A stretch of DNA of 64,000 nt from RZYY01 sp036794825. GTDB lineage: Bacteria; Bacteroidota; Bacteroidia; Bacteroidales; 4484-276. Made by a program: the position numbers and the translations under genes. The notes under the pieces were generated by a model that saw only the letters and a list, made by a program, of their open reading frames with translations, was not told where the DNA came from and did no database searches. The stretch lies in the NCBI GenBank assembly GCA_036794825.1, contig DAIRGA010000022.1, forward strand, positions 1-64,000. The letters are read 5' to 3'. How positions within the stretch are numbered: position 1 is the first letter of the stretch; each line of letters starts with the position of its first letter. Shown here in pieces: positions 27,555-36,599 of the stretch.

Positions 27555-30092
27555 TCAATTTTCTAAAAGATAATCACCCAGATTCTTTACCTTCAGTTGC
27601 CTTGTGAATTCTTCAGGGCTCAGATTGCTCTCAACTTGCACTGAAATAGTTTCACCTGGCAGCAGATGAAAAAAGTTATTGCTGAAAACTGCATGACTCT
27701 CCGTTATCCACAAGTGAACAAACGCGGCAAACCCATCTGCAGTAAGTTTGACCTCAAAGCCGCCTTCCTTTGCGTTGATTTCGGGTGATATACTACTTGC
27801 CGGTAAGGTAAGATCGCCATAACGGGCAAAGAAGAAATTACTTTGATAAGTCCGAAGGGAGTCGCTGAAAGTAGCAGTCAGAAAGCATTTTGCCGGGTCG
27901 AAACCTCCGGGAATGGTGGTCTTGCTGAACGATAACAGCTCGTTGCTGCTGTTGGCAGGGATGGTGGTCATTTTCTCATAGTTCCAGAGTTGCTTACCCT
28001 TGAAATCTTTAAGTGTTAGCTCAAATTTCCCACTAACAGCCGCCATCCTGTCAGAAACCAGGAAGACCGAACCGGAGTCCTCCTTCATCACCACCGAAAC
28101 CAGGACGTCGTCATAACCCTCTCTCACAGCATATTGCAGCGCTTTCCGGTTGCCATGGAAATCGGTTCCCGACCAGCTTGTTACAGGCCAGCAGTCGTTG
28201 AGCTGCCAGTACAAAGTTCCCATGCAGCGGGGTTTTGCGCGCCGGTGAGCATCAATTGCCATACGGATTCCTTTTGCCTGCACAATCTGACCGAAATAAA
28301 TCAACTCCTCCAGTGTTTTCGGGAACAGCCTCTCTCTTTCGAGGTAGATGCTTATGCTTTCGTAGCCTACGGGATGTTTCTGGTGACAGCGCAATTCGGG
28401 AGAGTAAAGGGTATCGGCCTCTTCAGGCTGAAATGACCGTATGGTGGAAAGGGCCGGCGGCGCCTGGAAACCGTATTCACTCATAAAGCGAGGAACTTTT
28501 TCGAGGTAGATTTCAAAGGGCTGCCTTCCCCACCAAACTCCCCAGTAGTGGGCATTTCCGTCAGAAAGGCTCTCCTTGCGCCCCCAGCCGTGAACCGGCG
28601 AAGTGGAGAGATAGAACCGTTGTGGGTCATGAGTTGTAATGGCGCCGGGTAACACCTGGTGAAAGATCTTTTTATATCCTTCCCAGATCGCTGCGGAATC
28701 TTCTGCCGACATATTGTATTGCTTTTGCCAGCCCCAGTTGTGCCAGCCTTCATCCGACTCATTGTTGCCACACCATAGCGCCAGGCTCGTGTGATTGCGC
28801 AACCTCCTGACCTGCTGAATAGCTTCCTGCTTTACATTTTCCACAAAAGACTCATCGCCGGGATACATGGCGCAGGCAAACATAAAATCCTGCCACACCA
28901 TGATCCCATGCTCGTCGCAGAGCCTGTAAAAATCGTCTTCTTTATAGATGCCGCCTCCCCACACCCTCAGCATATTCATGTTCGATTCCACCGCAAGCAT
29001 GACAAGCTTTTCATAGTCAGCATACTGCACTTCCGTTACAAAGCTGTGCGGAGGGATGATGTTGGCGCCTTTTGCAAAAACATTTTTACCATTCAGCCTG
29101 ATATAGAGCGATTTGCCAAATTCATCCTCTTCTCTCACCACCTCCAGCGTGCGGATACCAAAATCCATATTTTTTGTCCATAAATAACCGGAGGCGGTTT
29201 TTAATTCAATTTCCAGCTGGTAAAGATGTGCATCACCAAGCCCATTGCACCACCATAATTCCGGATCTTCAATTGCGAACCAAAACGCATACTCGCCCGT
29301 AATGGTTGACAATTGTAAATACTGTTTCAGATATCGCTCCCCGGTTTCGCGGTCGGTGATGGTAAGCGTGGCTTTTTCGTCAACAGCTGAGCTAACCGTC
29401 AGATTTAGCATCAGTTCGGCTTTTTCATTATTGACTGAGCTGGTAAACAAATGTAAATCGCTGATCAGATGATTTTTCCAGGATTTAAGATAAACCGGTT
29501 TCCAGATGCCTGCGGTAACGAATTTTGGCCCCCAGTCCCACCCGAAGTGATAAGCCGCTTTGCGGGCAAATACCCACCTTCCACCTGGAATAGGGTAGGG
29601 GTAAGCGGCAGAATCAGCAAGGAAACGGTTTTCGGCTGAAGAGAATTTAACTTCGAGTAGATTTTCCCCATCCAAAAGCAGCGATTTACAATCCACCTCC
29701 CACCTGCGAAACATATTACTGGCCACCAGTATGGACTTCCCGTTCAGCAGGACTTCGGCATAAGTGTCAAGTCCTTCAAAAACCAGGAGAATGTGCTCGT
29801 TGGAAAGTAACGCTTCATCAACTTTGAAAGATTTCCTGTAAATCCAGTCAGAAGCACCGATCCATTGCAGCTCCTTTTCGTTGCAACCATAATACGGGTC
29901 GGCAATCGCACCGTTTTTCAGCAGATCGGTGTGAACGGTACCCGGAACCTTTGCAGGCAGCCACTCCTGTTCCTGCGCATCCAATTTTTTAAACTCCCAC
30001 CCATCGTTGAGAAGGATCGTCTCATCCATTGGTTTTTCCAAGGTCGAGCAGGAAATCAGGAAAGTCAATAGAAGGTAAAACAGATTTTTCAT
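27555..30092 (-). CDS. Beta-mannosidase-like glycoside hydrolase family 2 lipoprotein
   Basis: This GH2 enzyme has 845 residues from the Met at 30092, which begins a lipoprotein signal (LLTFLISCS). An ATG at 30119 adds nine residues without improving the signal. Order: jelly-roll sugar-binding domain, Ig-like domain, then a TIM barrel with LRVWGGGIYKEDDFYRLCDEHGI. Glu445 in WCGNNES is the predicted acid/base, and Glu539 in SEYGF the predicted nucleophile. This pattern fits beta-mannosidases better than beta-galactosidases. The lipobox suggests action in the periplasm or at the surface. It converges on the transglycosylase. Confidence 0.93.
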   Translation of the reverse strand: MKNLFYLLLTFLISCSTLEKPMDETILLNDGWEFKKLDAQEQEWLPAKVPGTVHTDLLKNGAIADPYYGCNEKELQWIGASDWIYRKSFKVDEALLSNEHILLVFEGLDTYAEVLLNGKSILVASNMFRRWEVDCKSLLLDGENLLEVKFSSAENRFLADSAAYPYPIPGGRWVFARKAAYHFGWDWGPKFVTAGIWKPVYLKSWKNHLISDLHLFTSSVNNEKAELMLNLTVSSAVDEKATLTITDRETGERYLKQYLQLSTITGEYAFWFAIEDPELWWCNGLGDAHLYQLEIELKTASGYLWTKNMDFGIRTLEVVREEDEFGKSLYIRLNGKNVFAKGANIIPPHSFVTEVQYADYEKLVMLAVESNMNMLRVWGGGIYKEDDFYRLCDEHGIMVWQDFMFACAMYPGDESFVENVKQEAIQQVRRLRNHTSLALWCGNNESDEGWHNWGWQKQYNMSAEDSAAIWEGYKKIFHQVLPGAITTHDPQRFYLSTSPVHGWGRKESLSDGNAHYWGVWWGRQPFEIYLEKVPRFMSEYGFQAPPALSTIRSFQPEEADTLYSPELRCHQKHPVGYESISIYLERERLFPKTLEELIYFGQIVQAKGIRMAIDAHRRAKPRCMGTLYWQLNDCWPVTSWSGTDFHGNRKALQYAVREGYDDVLVSVVMKEDSGSVFLVSDRMAAVSGKFELTLKDFKGKQLWNYEKMTTIPANSSNELLSFSKTTIPGGFDPAKCFLTATFSDSLRTYQSNFFFARYGDLTLPASSISPEINAKEGGFEVKLTADGFAAFVHLWITESHAVFSNNFFHLLPGETISVQVESNLSPEEFTRQLKVKNLGDYLLEN

Positions 30093-30432
30093 GACAGAAA
30101 ATTTACAATTGTTATTCATCTAATTAACGCCAACATGACGAAGAAAATAAAATGCAATCATAGCAGGGCAAATCGGTGTTCTTTGGTGACCTGGGAAAAT
30201 ATTGAGTGAAGATCATTTTCAATTAAAAATTAATCCGGGTACACTCTACTGTGTCCTATTGTGTCTATTGTGGTGAAAAAAGCAGAAACAAAAATATCTA
30301 TTTTTCAAACGACCGGCAATTCCAAACCCGAAAGGTTTGTAGGAATCGTTTGGGTTAAATGATTTCCGCTACTTTTGCTGAAAACCCTTTCCGTAGGGTG
30401 TAAAAGTATCCATTCTGATTAAAAAACGTGCA
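30093..30432. other. Divergent intergenic region between beta-mannosidase and secreted esterase
   Basis: This 340 bp region contains the promoter of the esterase at its right side. The left part shows no gene. No convincing -7 box for the beta-mannosidase was found. Confidence 0.4.
30349..30378 (+). promoter_or_regulatory. Promoter of the secreted esterase gene
   Basis: TTTG (30349-30352) is followed after 17 bases by TACTTTTGC (30370-30378), a full match to the Bacteroidota -7 box. It lies 54 bases before the ATG at 30433. Confidence 0.55.
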
Positions 30433-32937
30433 ATGTCAAAAAAGATACTCCCGCTCGTTCATGCATTGTTGATCGCTGGCCAAATGGCCATTGGGCAGCA
30501 AACCGGCAACATTGTTGCCTATTTCGGCCAGGAAAAGATCGAAACTACCAGCGAAGGCACTGTAATTCATCATTTTAAAAAAGGTTATGCACTGAAGGAT
30601 GTTTTCCCGGGGGGAATGCTCTTTACCGGCCGTGATTTCATTGCCTGGCAACTGGCTTCCGGGAATTTTAAATCACCGGAAATAAGGCCTGAACAAATTA
30701 TGAATGTGGATGGCAAAGACCTTTTGCTGAGCTGGCAACCTATCGAGGCCGATTCGTCAGGCAAATTCACCGGCGGAATGCAGAGCGCTTACTTATACAC
30801 AAGCTTTTTTACTGAAGATGAAATGACCGTTCTGCTTGATGCTACCGGCCATACAAGGGTTTTTATCAATGGCTTACCGCATGAAGGCGACCACTACGAT
30901 TACGGTTACACCCTGATTCCTGTAACACTCAGGAAGGGACTGAACGAGTTCATTTTCACCCCCGGCAGGTTTGGCAGGGTAAAGGCAAAGCTGGTCAAAC
31001 CAGGCAAAGCGGCGATTTTTTCAAAAAGAGACATGACCCTACCCGGTATCATCATTGGCGAAACCGAAGAAAAATGGGCTGCCATAAGGGTGCTGAATAC
31101 CACCGGAAATGACCTCACCGGACTCTCCATCACCTGCCTTCTCGAAACAGGCGAAAAGGCTGATTTTGAAACCGGTAACATCATCTCTCTTATCACACGC
31201 AAATGCCGTTTCAAAATTCCGTCACCCACCTCAGTTCCAACTTCCGACACCATAGTTGCCCGGCTTTTGTTGAGCGACAAGGATGGTAATCTGCTCGATT
31301 CCACAACCATCACACTCAAAAATCAGCGCCCTGACCGGCGCCACGAACGAACCTTCGTCAGCAACATTGATGGCAGTGTGCAGTATTACAGCGTTGCTCC
31401 ATCGCTCTCCACCGAAAAGGGACAGGCCTTTGTACTTTCGACACACGGTGCTTCGGTGGAAGCAACCAGCCAAACCCGCGCTTACAAGCAGAAAGACTGG
31501 GCGCATATTGTGGCGCCCACCAACCGCCGGCCTTTTGGTTTCAACTGGGAAGAGTGGGGCAGGATGGATGCCCTGGAGGTGATGATTGACGCCCTGAGGT
31601 ACTACGACACCGACCCACACCGCCGCTACCTCACCGGTCACTCTATGGGTGGGCATGGCTCGTGGTTCCTCGGCGCTACCTATCCCGACCTCTTTGCCGC
31701 CATCGGTCCGTGCGCAGGCTACCCCGATATCATCACCTACCGGCGGGGTTCTGATTCTACATCTCTCTCCAGCCCGCACTTTGCCATGATCCGGAGAGGA
31801 GCTGCCGCCGGACGTACTGAAACGCTGGCACGCAACTACCTCCAGTCCGGTGTTTATGTGCTGCACGGAAGCGCCGATGAAGTGGTTTCGCCGCAGTTTG
31901 CAAGAGGAATGCGCAACCTGTTAGGCGGATTTCACAACAATTTTTGCTATTATGAGTACCCCGGCGGTTCGCACTGGTATGGCGACCACAGCATGGACTG
32001 GCCGCCGCTGTTCGACTTCCTGCGTCAAAATAAAATCCCGAAAACCACCGAAGTCAGGCAATTAGAATTCACCACAGCATCGCCCGGCGTTTCTGCCACC
32101 AACTATTGGATCAGGATCAACCGGCAACAAAAATGCTATCAACTTTCTTCGGTCAGTTTCCAACGCTCCGGCGATACCATCAGCGGAACCGCAACCAATG
32201 TTGAGTCTCTCACCTTGTTGCTTTCAAAGCTTGATTTTGAAGGGAATCCTGTGGTTAAGTTGGATGGCAAATTCTTTTCTGGCAAAAAAGGCAACGACCT
32301 GATCCTTGAAAAGGATGCTATTGGCTGGAAAGAGGTTCCTGCTCTTGACCTCAAAGCTAAACACCCAGCACGCTACGGCGGTTTCAAGCTGGCTTTCGAC
32401 AGGCAGATGCTTTTCGTATTTGCCACCGGTGGATCGCCGGAAATAAATGAATGGTATAAAAACAAAGCCCGTTTCGACGCCGAAACCTTCCTTTACCGTG
32501 GGAACGGCTCGGTGGACCTCATTCCCGACACCCTGTTTTCGCCTGAAAAGTTCCCTCAGAGGAACATCATTATCTACGGAAATGCCGACAATAACATGGC
32601 GTGGAGTAAATTGCTGCAACATTCTCCGGTACAGGTTTTCAACAACAGAATAGAATTTGGAGATGATACCCTGGAAGGTGAAAATCTGGGTACTTATTTT
32701 CTTTATCCCCGCTCTGACAGTGATTTTGCCAGTGTTGGCGTGGTGGCTGGCACCGGCCCGCATGGGATGAAAGCCGCCTTCGCCAACGACTACTTCTCCG
32801 GAATTACCGGTTTTCCCGATCTGTTGATCTTTAACATCTCCTTGCTGAGCGAAGGTCTTGAGGGAATGATCGTTTCCGGATTTTTTGGAAATCAATGGGA
32901 TGTTGAAACTGGTGAATTTGTCAGAACCTGGCCATAG
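30433..32937 (+). CDS. Secreted alpha/beta-hydrolase (prolyl-oligopeptidase / esterase type) with large N-terminal beta region
   Basis: This 834-residue protein has a signal peptide (cleavage near AIGQQ). Residues about 25-310 are beta-rich and carry no clear catalytic motif. Residues about 315-545 are an alpha/beta-hydrolase: nucleophile Ser404 in GHSMGGHG, a candidate Asp in VLHGSADEVVSP and a candidate His in YPGGSHWYGD. About 290 further residues follow, of unknown fold. It resembles secreted carbohydrate esterases and peptidases annotated as prolyl oligopeptidase family in this phylum. Substrate unknown. Confidence 0.85.
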   Translation: MSKKILPLVHALLIAGQMAIGQQTGNIVAYFGQEKIETTSEGTVIHHFKKGYALKDVFPGGMLFTGRDFIAWQLASGNFKSPEIRPEQIMNVDGKDLLLSWQPIEADSSGKFTGGMQSAYLYTSFFTEDEMTVLLDATGHTRVFINGLPHEGDHYDYGYTLIPVTLRKGLNEFIFTPGRFGRVKAKLVKPGKAAIFSKRDMTLPGIIIGETEEKWAAIRVLNTTGNDLTGLSITCLLETGEKADFETGNIISLITRKCRFKIPSPTSVPTSDTIVARLLLSDKDGNLLDSTTITLKNQRPDRRHERTFVSNIDGSVQYYSVAPSLSTEKGQAFVLSTHGASVEATSQTRAYKQKDWAHIVAPTNRRPFGFNWEEWGRMDALEVMIDALRYYDTDPHRRYLTGHSMGGHGSWFLGATYPDLFAAIGPCAGYPDIITYRRGSDSTSLSSPHFAMIRRGAAAGRTETLARNYLQSGVYVLHGSADEVVSPQFARGMRNLLGGFHNNFCYYEYPGGSHWYGDHSMDWPPLFDFLRQNKIPKTTEVRQLEFTTASPGVSATNYWIRINRQQKCYQLSSVSFQRSGDTISGTATNVESLTLLLSKLDFEGNPVVKLDGKFFSGKKGNDLILEKDAIGWKEVPALDLKAKHPARYGGFKLAFDRQMLFVFATGGSPEINEWYKNKARFDAETFLYRGNGSVDLIPDTLFSPEKFPQRNIIIYGNADNNMAWSKLLQHSPVQVFNNRIEFGDDTLEGENLGTYFLYPRSDSDFASVGVVAGTGPHGMKAAFANDYFSGITGFPDLLIFNISLLSEGLEGMIVSGFFGNQWDVETGEFVRTWP

Positions 32938-33047
32938 TCTTTAATCTCTCAGTCCCGCAGTCTCCCTGTCTCTGATTCTCTAAGTACCCAGGCGCCCAAT
33001 TATCCCGAATATCAATCCCAGTGGGAGTTAGTTATAACCCTGATCGC

Positions 33048-33800
33048 CTATAGCGAACTGGTGCGAAACCAGGTGGCTTCCTGCAGAATAACACTATATT
33101 TGTAGCCAGCGCCGAAGTCTTTGTCTGTGCTCAATATACCCTCAAAAGTCAAAACATCTCCAACCTCGAAATCTACCGGCATGGCCGATGTCACCGTCAG
33201 GTCAAAATCACCACCGCTTTCGGTTCCATCCTGAATATGTATCCAGTTAAGATTCATAATACCTGTGTTGATCTTTACCACCTGACCACTCAAAATTACT
33301 TTTTTGCCGTTGAGAGTTGATTTGTTACTGAAAATTTCTGCAATCGTTTTTCCGTTTTTGGCAGGCTCAACACGAATGCCTTGCTGCGATTGTGTTTTAG
33401 CGTGGTTATGCGAAGCGGAAGCGTCGGCAGTGTTTTGGCTACCTCCGGGTTTGATATCACCAAAATCCTGGATAAACATCACCGAATCGAAAACGCGGCC
33501 TAATTGCTCGCTTTCGAAATCCTTCATTACCATTCCCGTCACGTAAGCATAGGTTTTGCCAATTTCGACAGGTCTGGCAGTGATGGCTGCCCAGAATACC
33601 TTGCCCTCATTGTCAAGTTTTACATAGGTGTATGTGCCTGCATGCATAAATTCAAGCACTTTAGCTATGTGTTTGTTGGCCATATCCATTTGCTTCATGA
33701 TTTCGTCAAGTTTTTGCTCTTTATCAGATGTAGTGCTGGTTTGGTTATTGCAGGCCGATAAAATTGCCACTATCAGCATAATCAGGAATGTAAGTCTCAT
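33048..33800 (-). CDS. Lipoprotein with C-terminal OB-fold-like domain
   Basis: I set the start at the Met at 33800, which gives a 250-residue lipoprotein (lipobox ILSAC). An upstream ATG at 33878 would put 26 extra residues before the signal. The middle (about 50-120) is a small beta domain (TYTYVKLDNEGKVFWAAITA), followed by a His/Ser/Ala-rich linker (ASASHNHAKT). The C-terminal domain (KKVILSGQVVKINTGIMNLNWIHIQDG through VGDVLTFEGIL, with strands between) looks like an OB fold of exported lipoproteins. No function is known. Confidence 0.8.
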   Translation of the reverse strand: MRLTFLIMLIVAILSACNNQTSTTSDKEQKLDEIMKQMDMANKHIAKVLEFMHAGTYTYVKLDNEGKVFWAAITARPVEIGKTYAYVTGMVMKDFESEQLGRVFDSVMFIQDFGDIKPGGSQNTADASASHNHAKTQSQQGIRVEPAKNGKTIAEIFSNKSTLNGKKVILSGQVVKINTGIMNLNWIHIQDGTESGGDFDLTVTSAMPVDFEVGDVLTFEGILSTDKDFGAGYKYSVILQEATWFRTSSL

Positions 33801-34234
33801 AATTTTTAAATTTGGCAATAGTAACAACTCAATGTTACTTTTGTCATTGCCAGAGACTTTTTTCTTTGGATACAGCAAACGAAATTTCAGCCACTAATCC
33901 CACATATCTCCATAATCTTGCGGCTGAGCCAAAGGCCTAACCGGTGGCTTCGACAAGCTCAGCCACCGTTGATTGGCAAGCTCAGCCACCGTTGATTGGC
34001 AAGCTCAGCCACTCTTGATTGGCAGGTTCAGCCACCGTTGATTGGCATTCCCTCGTTCAAAGGTATTCCTTCGGAATGGACTGGCTTCCCCTTCAACTCC
34101 TCAACCCTTGCCCCTGCGTGCGAAGCGACGCAGCCTCCCCCCATTTCTCCTCTTAACCTAAACTTAACACAAGATTAACACTACCTTAAATACCCGGTAG
34201 TGGGGTACAGGCTATTTTTGCCAAAATTTAAATC
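33801..34234. other. Intergenic region with short repeats
   Basis: This 434 bp region holds a hairpin and a 23 bp tandem repeat (33942-34045). A short, partly palindromic stretch follows near 34050-34080. I see no coding potential. The downstream CnaB-like gene must be transcribed from its right end, but no clear -7 box was found. Confidence 0.5.
33942..34045. repeat. Hairpin followed by four 23 bp tandem repeats
   Basis: CGGTGGCT (33942-33949) and AGCCACCG (33961-33968) form a perfect 8 bp stem around an 11 base loop. The loop and right arm belong to the first of four direct repeats starting at 33954, 33977, 34000 and 34023. The period is exactly 23 bp, with a core CAAGCTCAGCCACCGTTGAT. The third and fourth units have a few substitutions. 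It looks like a palindromic interspersed repeat whose right half was tandemly amplified. Confidence 0.85.
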
Positions 34235-34594
34235 ATGAAAAAAATACTTTTCCTCATAAGCCTATTTGTTGCTGGAACACTTGCAGCCAATCTTCCCGGT
34301 GAAAAAACAGCCAGTGCTGATTCAGGAAACCTTAACGCTCCGGCTATGACAATCTCCCTGACGGGCAGTGTCCTCGATAAGGAAACCGGCGAAAGCCTTG
34401 CCGGCGCCAGAATCGAAATTATTGAAACAGGTGACGAAATTTTCACGGACATTCTGGGCAATTTCACCATTGCAGCTCCTGCATCCGGAGCCTATACGCT
34501 CAAGGTGAGTTACATTTCCTACCAGGAGCAGGAATTAACCTGCAAGCCGGAAAAAAATGTAGAGGAACGGGTCATTTCCCTGCTTCCCCTTTAA
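34235..34594 (+). CDS. Small secreted CnaB/carboxypeptidase-regulatory-like domain protein
   Basis: This 119-residue protein has a signal peptide (MKKILFLISLFVAGTLA). It contains a single carboxypeptidase D regulatory-like beta-sandwich (about 45-118: GSVLDKETGESLAGARIEI, GNFTIAAPASGAYTLKVSYISY). This fold is usually the N-terminal plug-side extension of TonB-dependent receptors or part of adhesins. Here it stands alone and is followed by a terminator. Its role is unknown. Confidence 0.8.
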   Translation: MKKILFLISLFVAGTLAANLPGEKTASADSGNLNAPAMTISLTGSVLDKETGESLAGARIEIIETGDEIFTDILGNFTIAAPASGAYTLKVSYISYQEQELTCKPEKNVEERVISLLPL

Positions 34595-34629
34595 TCAGCG
34601 TCACATCATTCAGACTTTATATCCCTTAG

Positions 34630-34656
34630 CCGGCGCTTCGAAAGCCCGGTTTTTTT
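34630..34656 (+). terminator. Rho-independent terminator after the CnaB-like gene
   Basis: CCGG-C-GCTT, a CGA loop, then AAGC-CCGG form an 8 bp stem with one bulged C, followed directly by seven T. It starts 36 bases after the stop at 34594. Confidence 0.85.
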
Positions 34657-34675
34657 ATGTATGCTGAAATTAGGA

Positions 34676-34921
34676 TATCCCCCTTTCAAACCTGCCTCTG
34701 CAAATTTGAAACTCTCCTTTGAGCTCTAATCATCGTCGGCTTTATATGTGGCTATCTTCAACCTGATCGGAACATAGGTCAGCGAGGTTACCTGTTCGCA
34801 ATTTTTACAAGGAGAAAATCAGCTTGAGTTTCCGGCCGATGATCTTTCGGAAGGGAATTACTTTGTGCGGATAACATTTGCCGGAGGTGTGGCAACCCAA
34901 AAGCTCGTTATTGTCAGATAG
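34676..34921 (+). pseudogene. Remnant of a T9SS type A C-terminal sorting domain
   Basis: Reading in one frame from 34676 gives a decayed copy of the type IX secretion sorting domain. It starts YPPFKPASANLKLSFEL (canonical YPNPF with the Asn codon lost), continues SSSALYVAIFNLIGT, then VSEV, GENQLEFPADDLSEGNYFVRI, and ends TQKLVIVR before TAG. Two in-frame stops interrupt it (TAA at 34727, TAG at 34775). Nothing recognisable of the rest of the protein lies upstream, where the terminator of the previous gene ends. It is an orphan tail, evidence that the lineage has or had a T9SS. Confidence 0.8.
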
Positions 34922-35135
34922 CAAGCGAAGATTTTCAAAAACGTTGATCTGCTTCTTTGGATTAAATCAAAGAAAAAAGCAGAAAAGAAATTGTGTAGAA
35001 TCGCATGTTCAATGGATAAACAGGATTTTATCGGTAAAACCTGACCCAGGTGTAAAAAATTCATGTAATGCCGCCCTCCCATCGCCTGGGAAGTAAAATC
35101 AGATAGGAATTTTAGCCCTGTAAGCTTCAGGACTG

Positions 35136-35181
35136 CCTCTTTTTTAGAAAGAGGTTCCATCCGGCTCAATCCGGCCGGATG
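35136..35181. terminator. Two adjacent hairpins downstream of the Omp85-like gene
   Basis: CCTCTTT/AAAGAGG (35136-35142 and 35148-35154) and CATCCGGC/GCCGGATG (35158-35165 and 35174-35181) are perfect inverted repeats. They lie 25-70 bases after the stop at 35206 of the minus-strand gene. The first has T- or A-rich loops on both strands. They probably act as a terminator, but no strong U-run follows the GC-rich stem. Confidence 0.5.
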
Positions 35182-35205
35182 AGGAGGGTTATGGAGAGGG
35201 GAGGT

Positions 35206-36519
35206 TTAAAAGGTTTCCGTTCCTGAGAGGTAGAAGCCTTTGGATTTGGCGCCGATAGCGAAATCAATGGTGATGTTGGTGCGGAAATGTTTGTTGAGCA
35301 TAAGGCGCAAGCCAACGCCGGCGCCGGGTTTCACATAGTCGAAGAGCGAAACACCGCGGCTGTTGTTGGAGGCTGTGGTAGCATTTACAAAGACAACCCC
35401 GCCAAGCGTTTTGGAACACGACAGAATGGGAAACCGGTACTCTGCTTCGCCATACATCAGGTTTTCGCCCCTGAATCTGCCGGCAATATAGCCTCTTCCC
35501 GAACGCGACCGCTGATCTTCGCCCAAAGCCATCAGCGTCATGTAGGGCAGCCGGCCACTAACCATAAAATTGCCCAGGAACCAGAATCCCAACAGGTGCC
35601 TTGGAGTCTTTGCGGATAACGGCAGGAAGGTCCGGTATTCAAGCCAGAGTGTGGTGGAGTTGCTGCTGCTTCCCAGAAACTTTGGGTTCATCCGGTAGTT
35701 GATATTTACATAGCTCCCTTTGTAAGGGTTCATCAGGTTGTCGCGCGAATCGTACACCAGGTTGAGGCTTACACCCGAAAGTATGTATTCTGTTTCATCG
35801 AATCCGTAGAGTTTCGAATAAATATAATGCGGTGTAAGCTCGTAAGGTTCGGTTTCGAGTTGCAGTTTCTTGTCTTCTATTTTGTTGTACCAGTCGAGGT
35901 GATAGCCAATTCCGATGTATTTGGATTCGGCCACTTTGTAGTTCAGGATTTCATGAAATTTCAGGTAATTGAACGACATTGGGAACCCATCTTCGGTCTC
36001 TCCCAGGCCGGCGCCCTGCCAGTTGAGGTTGTCCGATACCTCGATGGAGTCGGGAGCGTTGGTTCCCAATCCCCAGGTGGGCGCATTATAAATGTAATAC
36101 CTCCAGTCGCCCTGCAGAAAGAAACGGTCGCCCCTGGTATAAATGTTCGATTTGGCAAAGGAGAGGAACTGGTTCTTCGTGGTATAAGCGACATTAAAGC
36201 CAATGGCCGACACATGTGTTGATTCCCTGTTTCCGAGGTAAAAGCCTGTTGAGCCGGCAATTCCGTAAAGGAGTCCATTGGCCGGGTTGGAGGATATGTT
36301 CGGCATAACAAGGAGCATGGTTTTGCGGGGAGCACGTTCGCGGGGCCGGTCTCCTCTGAGAAAATCGCCAAGGTCCTGCTGGGTGCAGTCGTTCCGGTTT
36401 TCACCGGTAACTCCCTCTTTTGCCTGGCTAAAGGCCTCAGTGTTCATAATCAGCTCTGCAAGCAACAATATGGCTGATAGGAAAATTAACTTGAATTTAC
36501 CGGGAGTTAATAGATTCAT
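35206..36519 (-). CDS. Omp85/D15-like outer-membrane beta-barrel (bacterial surface antigen family)
   Basis: This 437-residue protein has an N-terminal signal region and a Pro/Arg-rich stretch (about 55-67). A barrel domain follows with VYDSRDNLMNPYKGSYVNINYR and, near the end, the family hallmark RGYIAGRFRGENLMYGEAEYRFPI. No POTRA domains are visible, so this is a short surface-antigen barrel rather than BamA. It lies 80 bp after the K+ channel gene on the same strand. Confidence 0.88.
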   Translation of the reverse strand: MNLLTPGKFKLIFLSAILLLAELIMNTEAFSQAKEGVTGENRNDCTQQDLGDFLRGDRPRERAPRKTMLLVMPNISSNPANGLLYGIAGSTGFYLGNRESTHVSAIGFNVAYTTKNQFLSFAKSNIYTRGDRFFLQGDWRYYIYNAPTWGLGTNAPDSIEVSDNLNWQGAGLGETEDGFPMSFNYLKFHEILNYKVAESKYIGIGYHLDWYNKIEDKKLQLETEPYELTPHYIYSKLYGFDETEYILSGVSLNLVYDSRDNLMNPYKGSYVNINYRMNPKFLGSSSNSTTLWLEYRTFLPLSAKTPRHLLGFWFLGNFMVSGRLPYMTLMALGEDQRSRSGRGYIAGRFRGENLMYGEAEYRFPILSCSKTLGGVVFVNATTASNNSRGVSLFDYVKPGAGVGLRLMLNKHFRTNITIDFAIGAKSKGFYLSGTETF

Positions 36520-36599
36520 AATTGGTCGTCATTATTGGTTATCAGTGTTTATATGGTTGGGTAAATGATTCAGGCAGGAAGTTTCTTATGCATATGTTT

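Larger units (their letters stand above)
34595..35205. other. Intergenic region with terminator, T9SS remnant and hairpins
   Basis: This 611 bp non-coding stretch contains the terminator at 34630, the T9SS remnant at 34676-34921 and two hairpins at 35136-35181. Between 34922 and 35135 I see no gene or repeat. Confidence 0.5.

Noticed and set aside
32224..32895. 223-codon minus-strand frame inside the secreted esterase gene
   Set aside because: Shadow of the esterase frame with no recognisable motif.
33954..34045. Regular short repeats that might be a CRISPR array
   Set aside because: The 23 bp units are directly adjacent with no spacers, and no cas gene is present.
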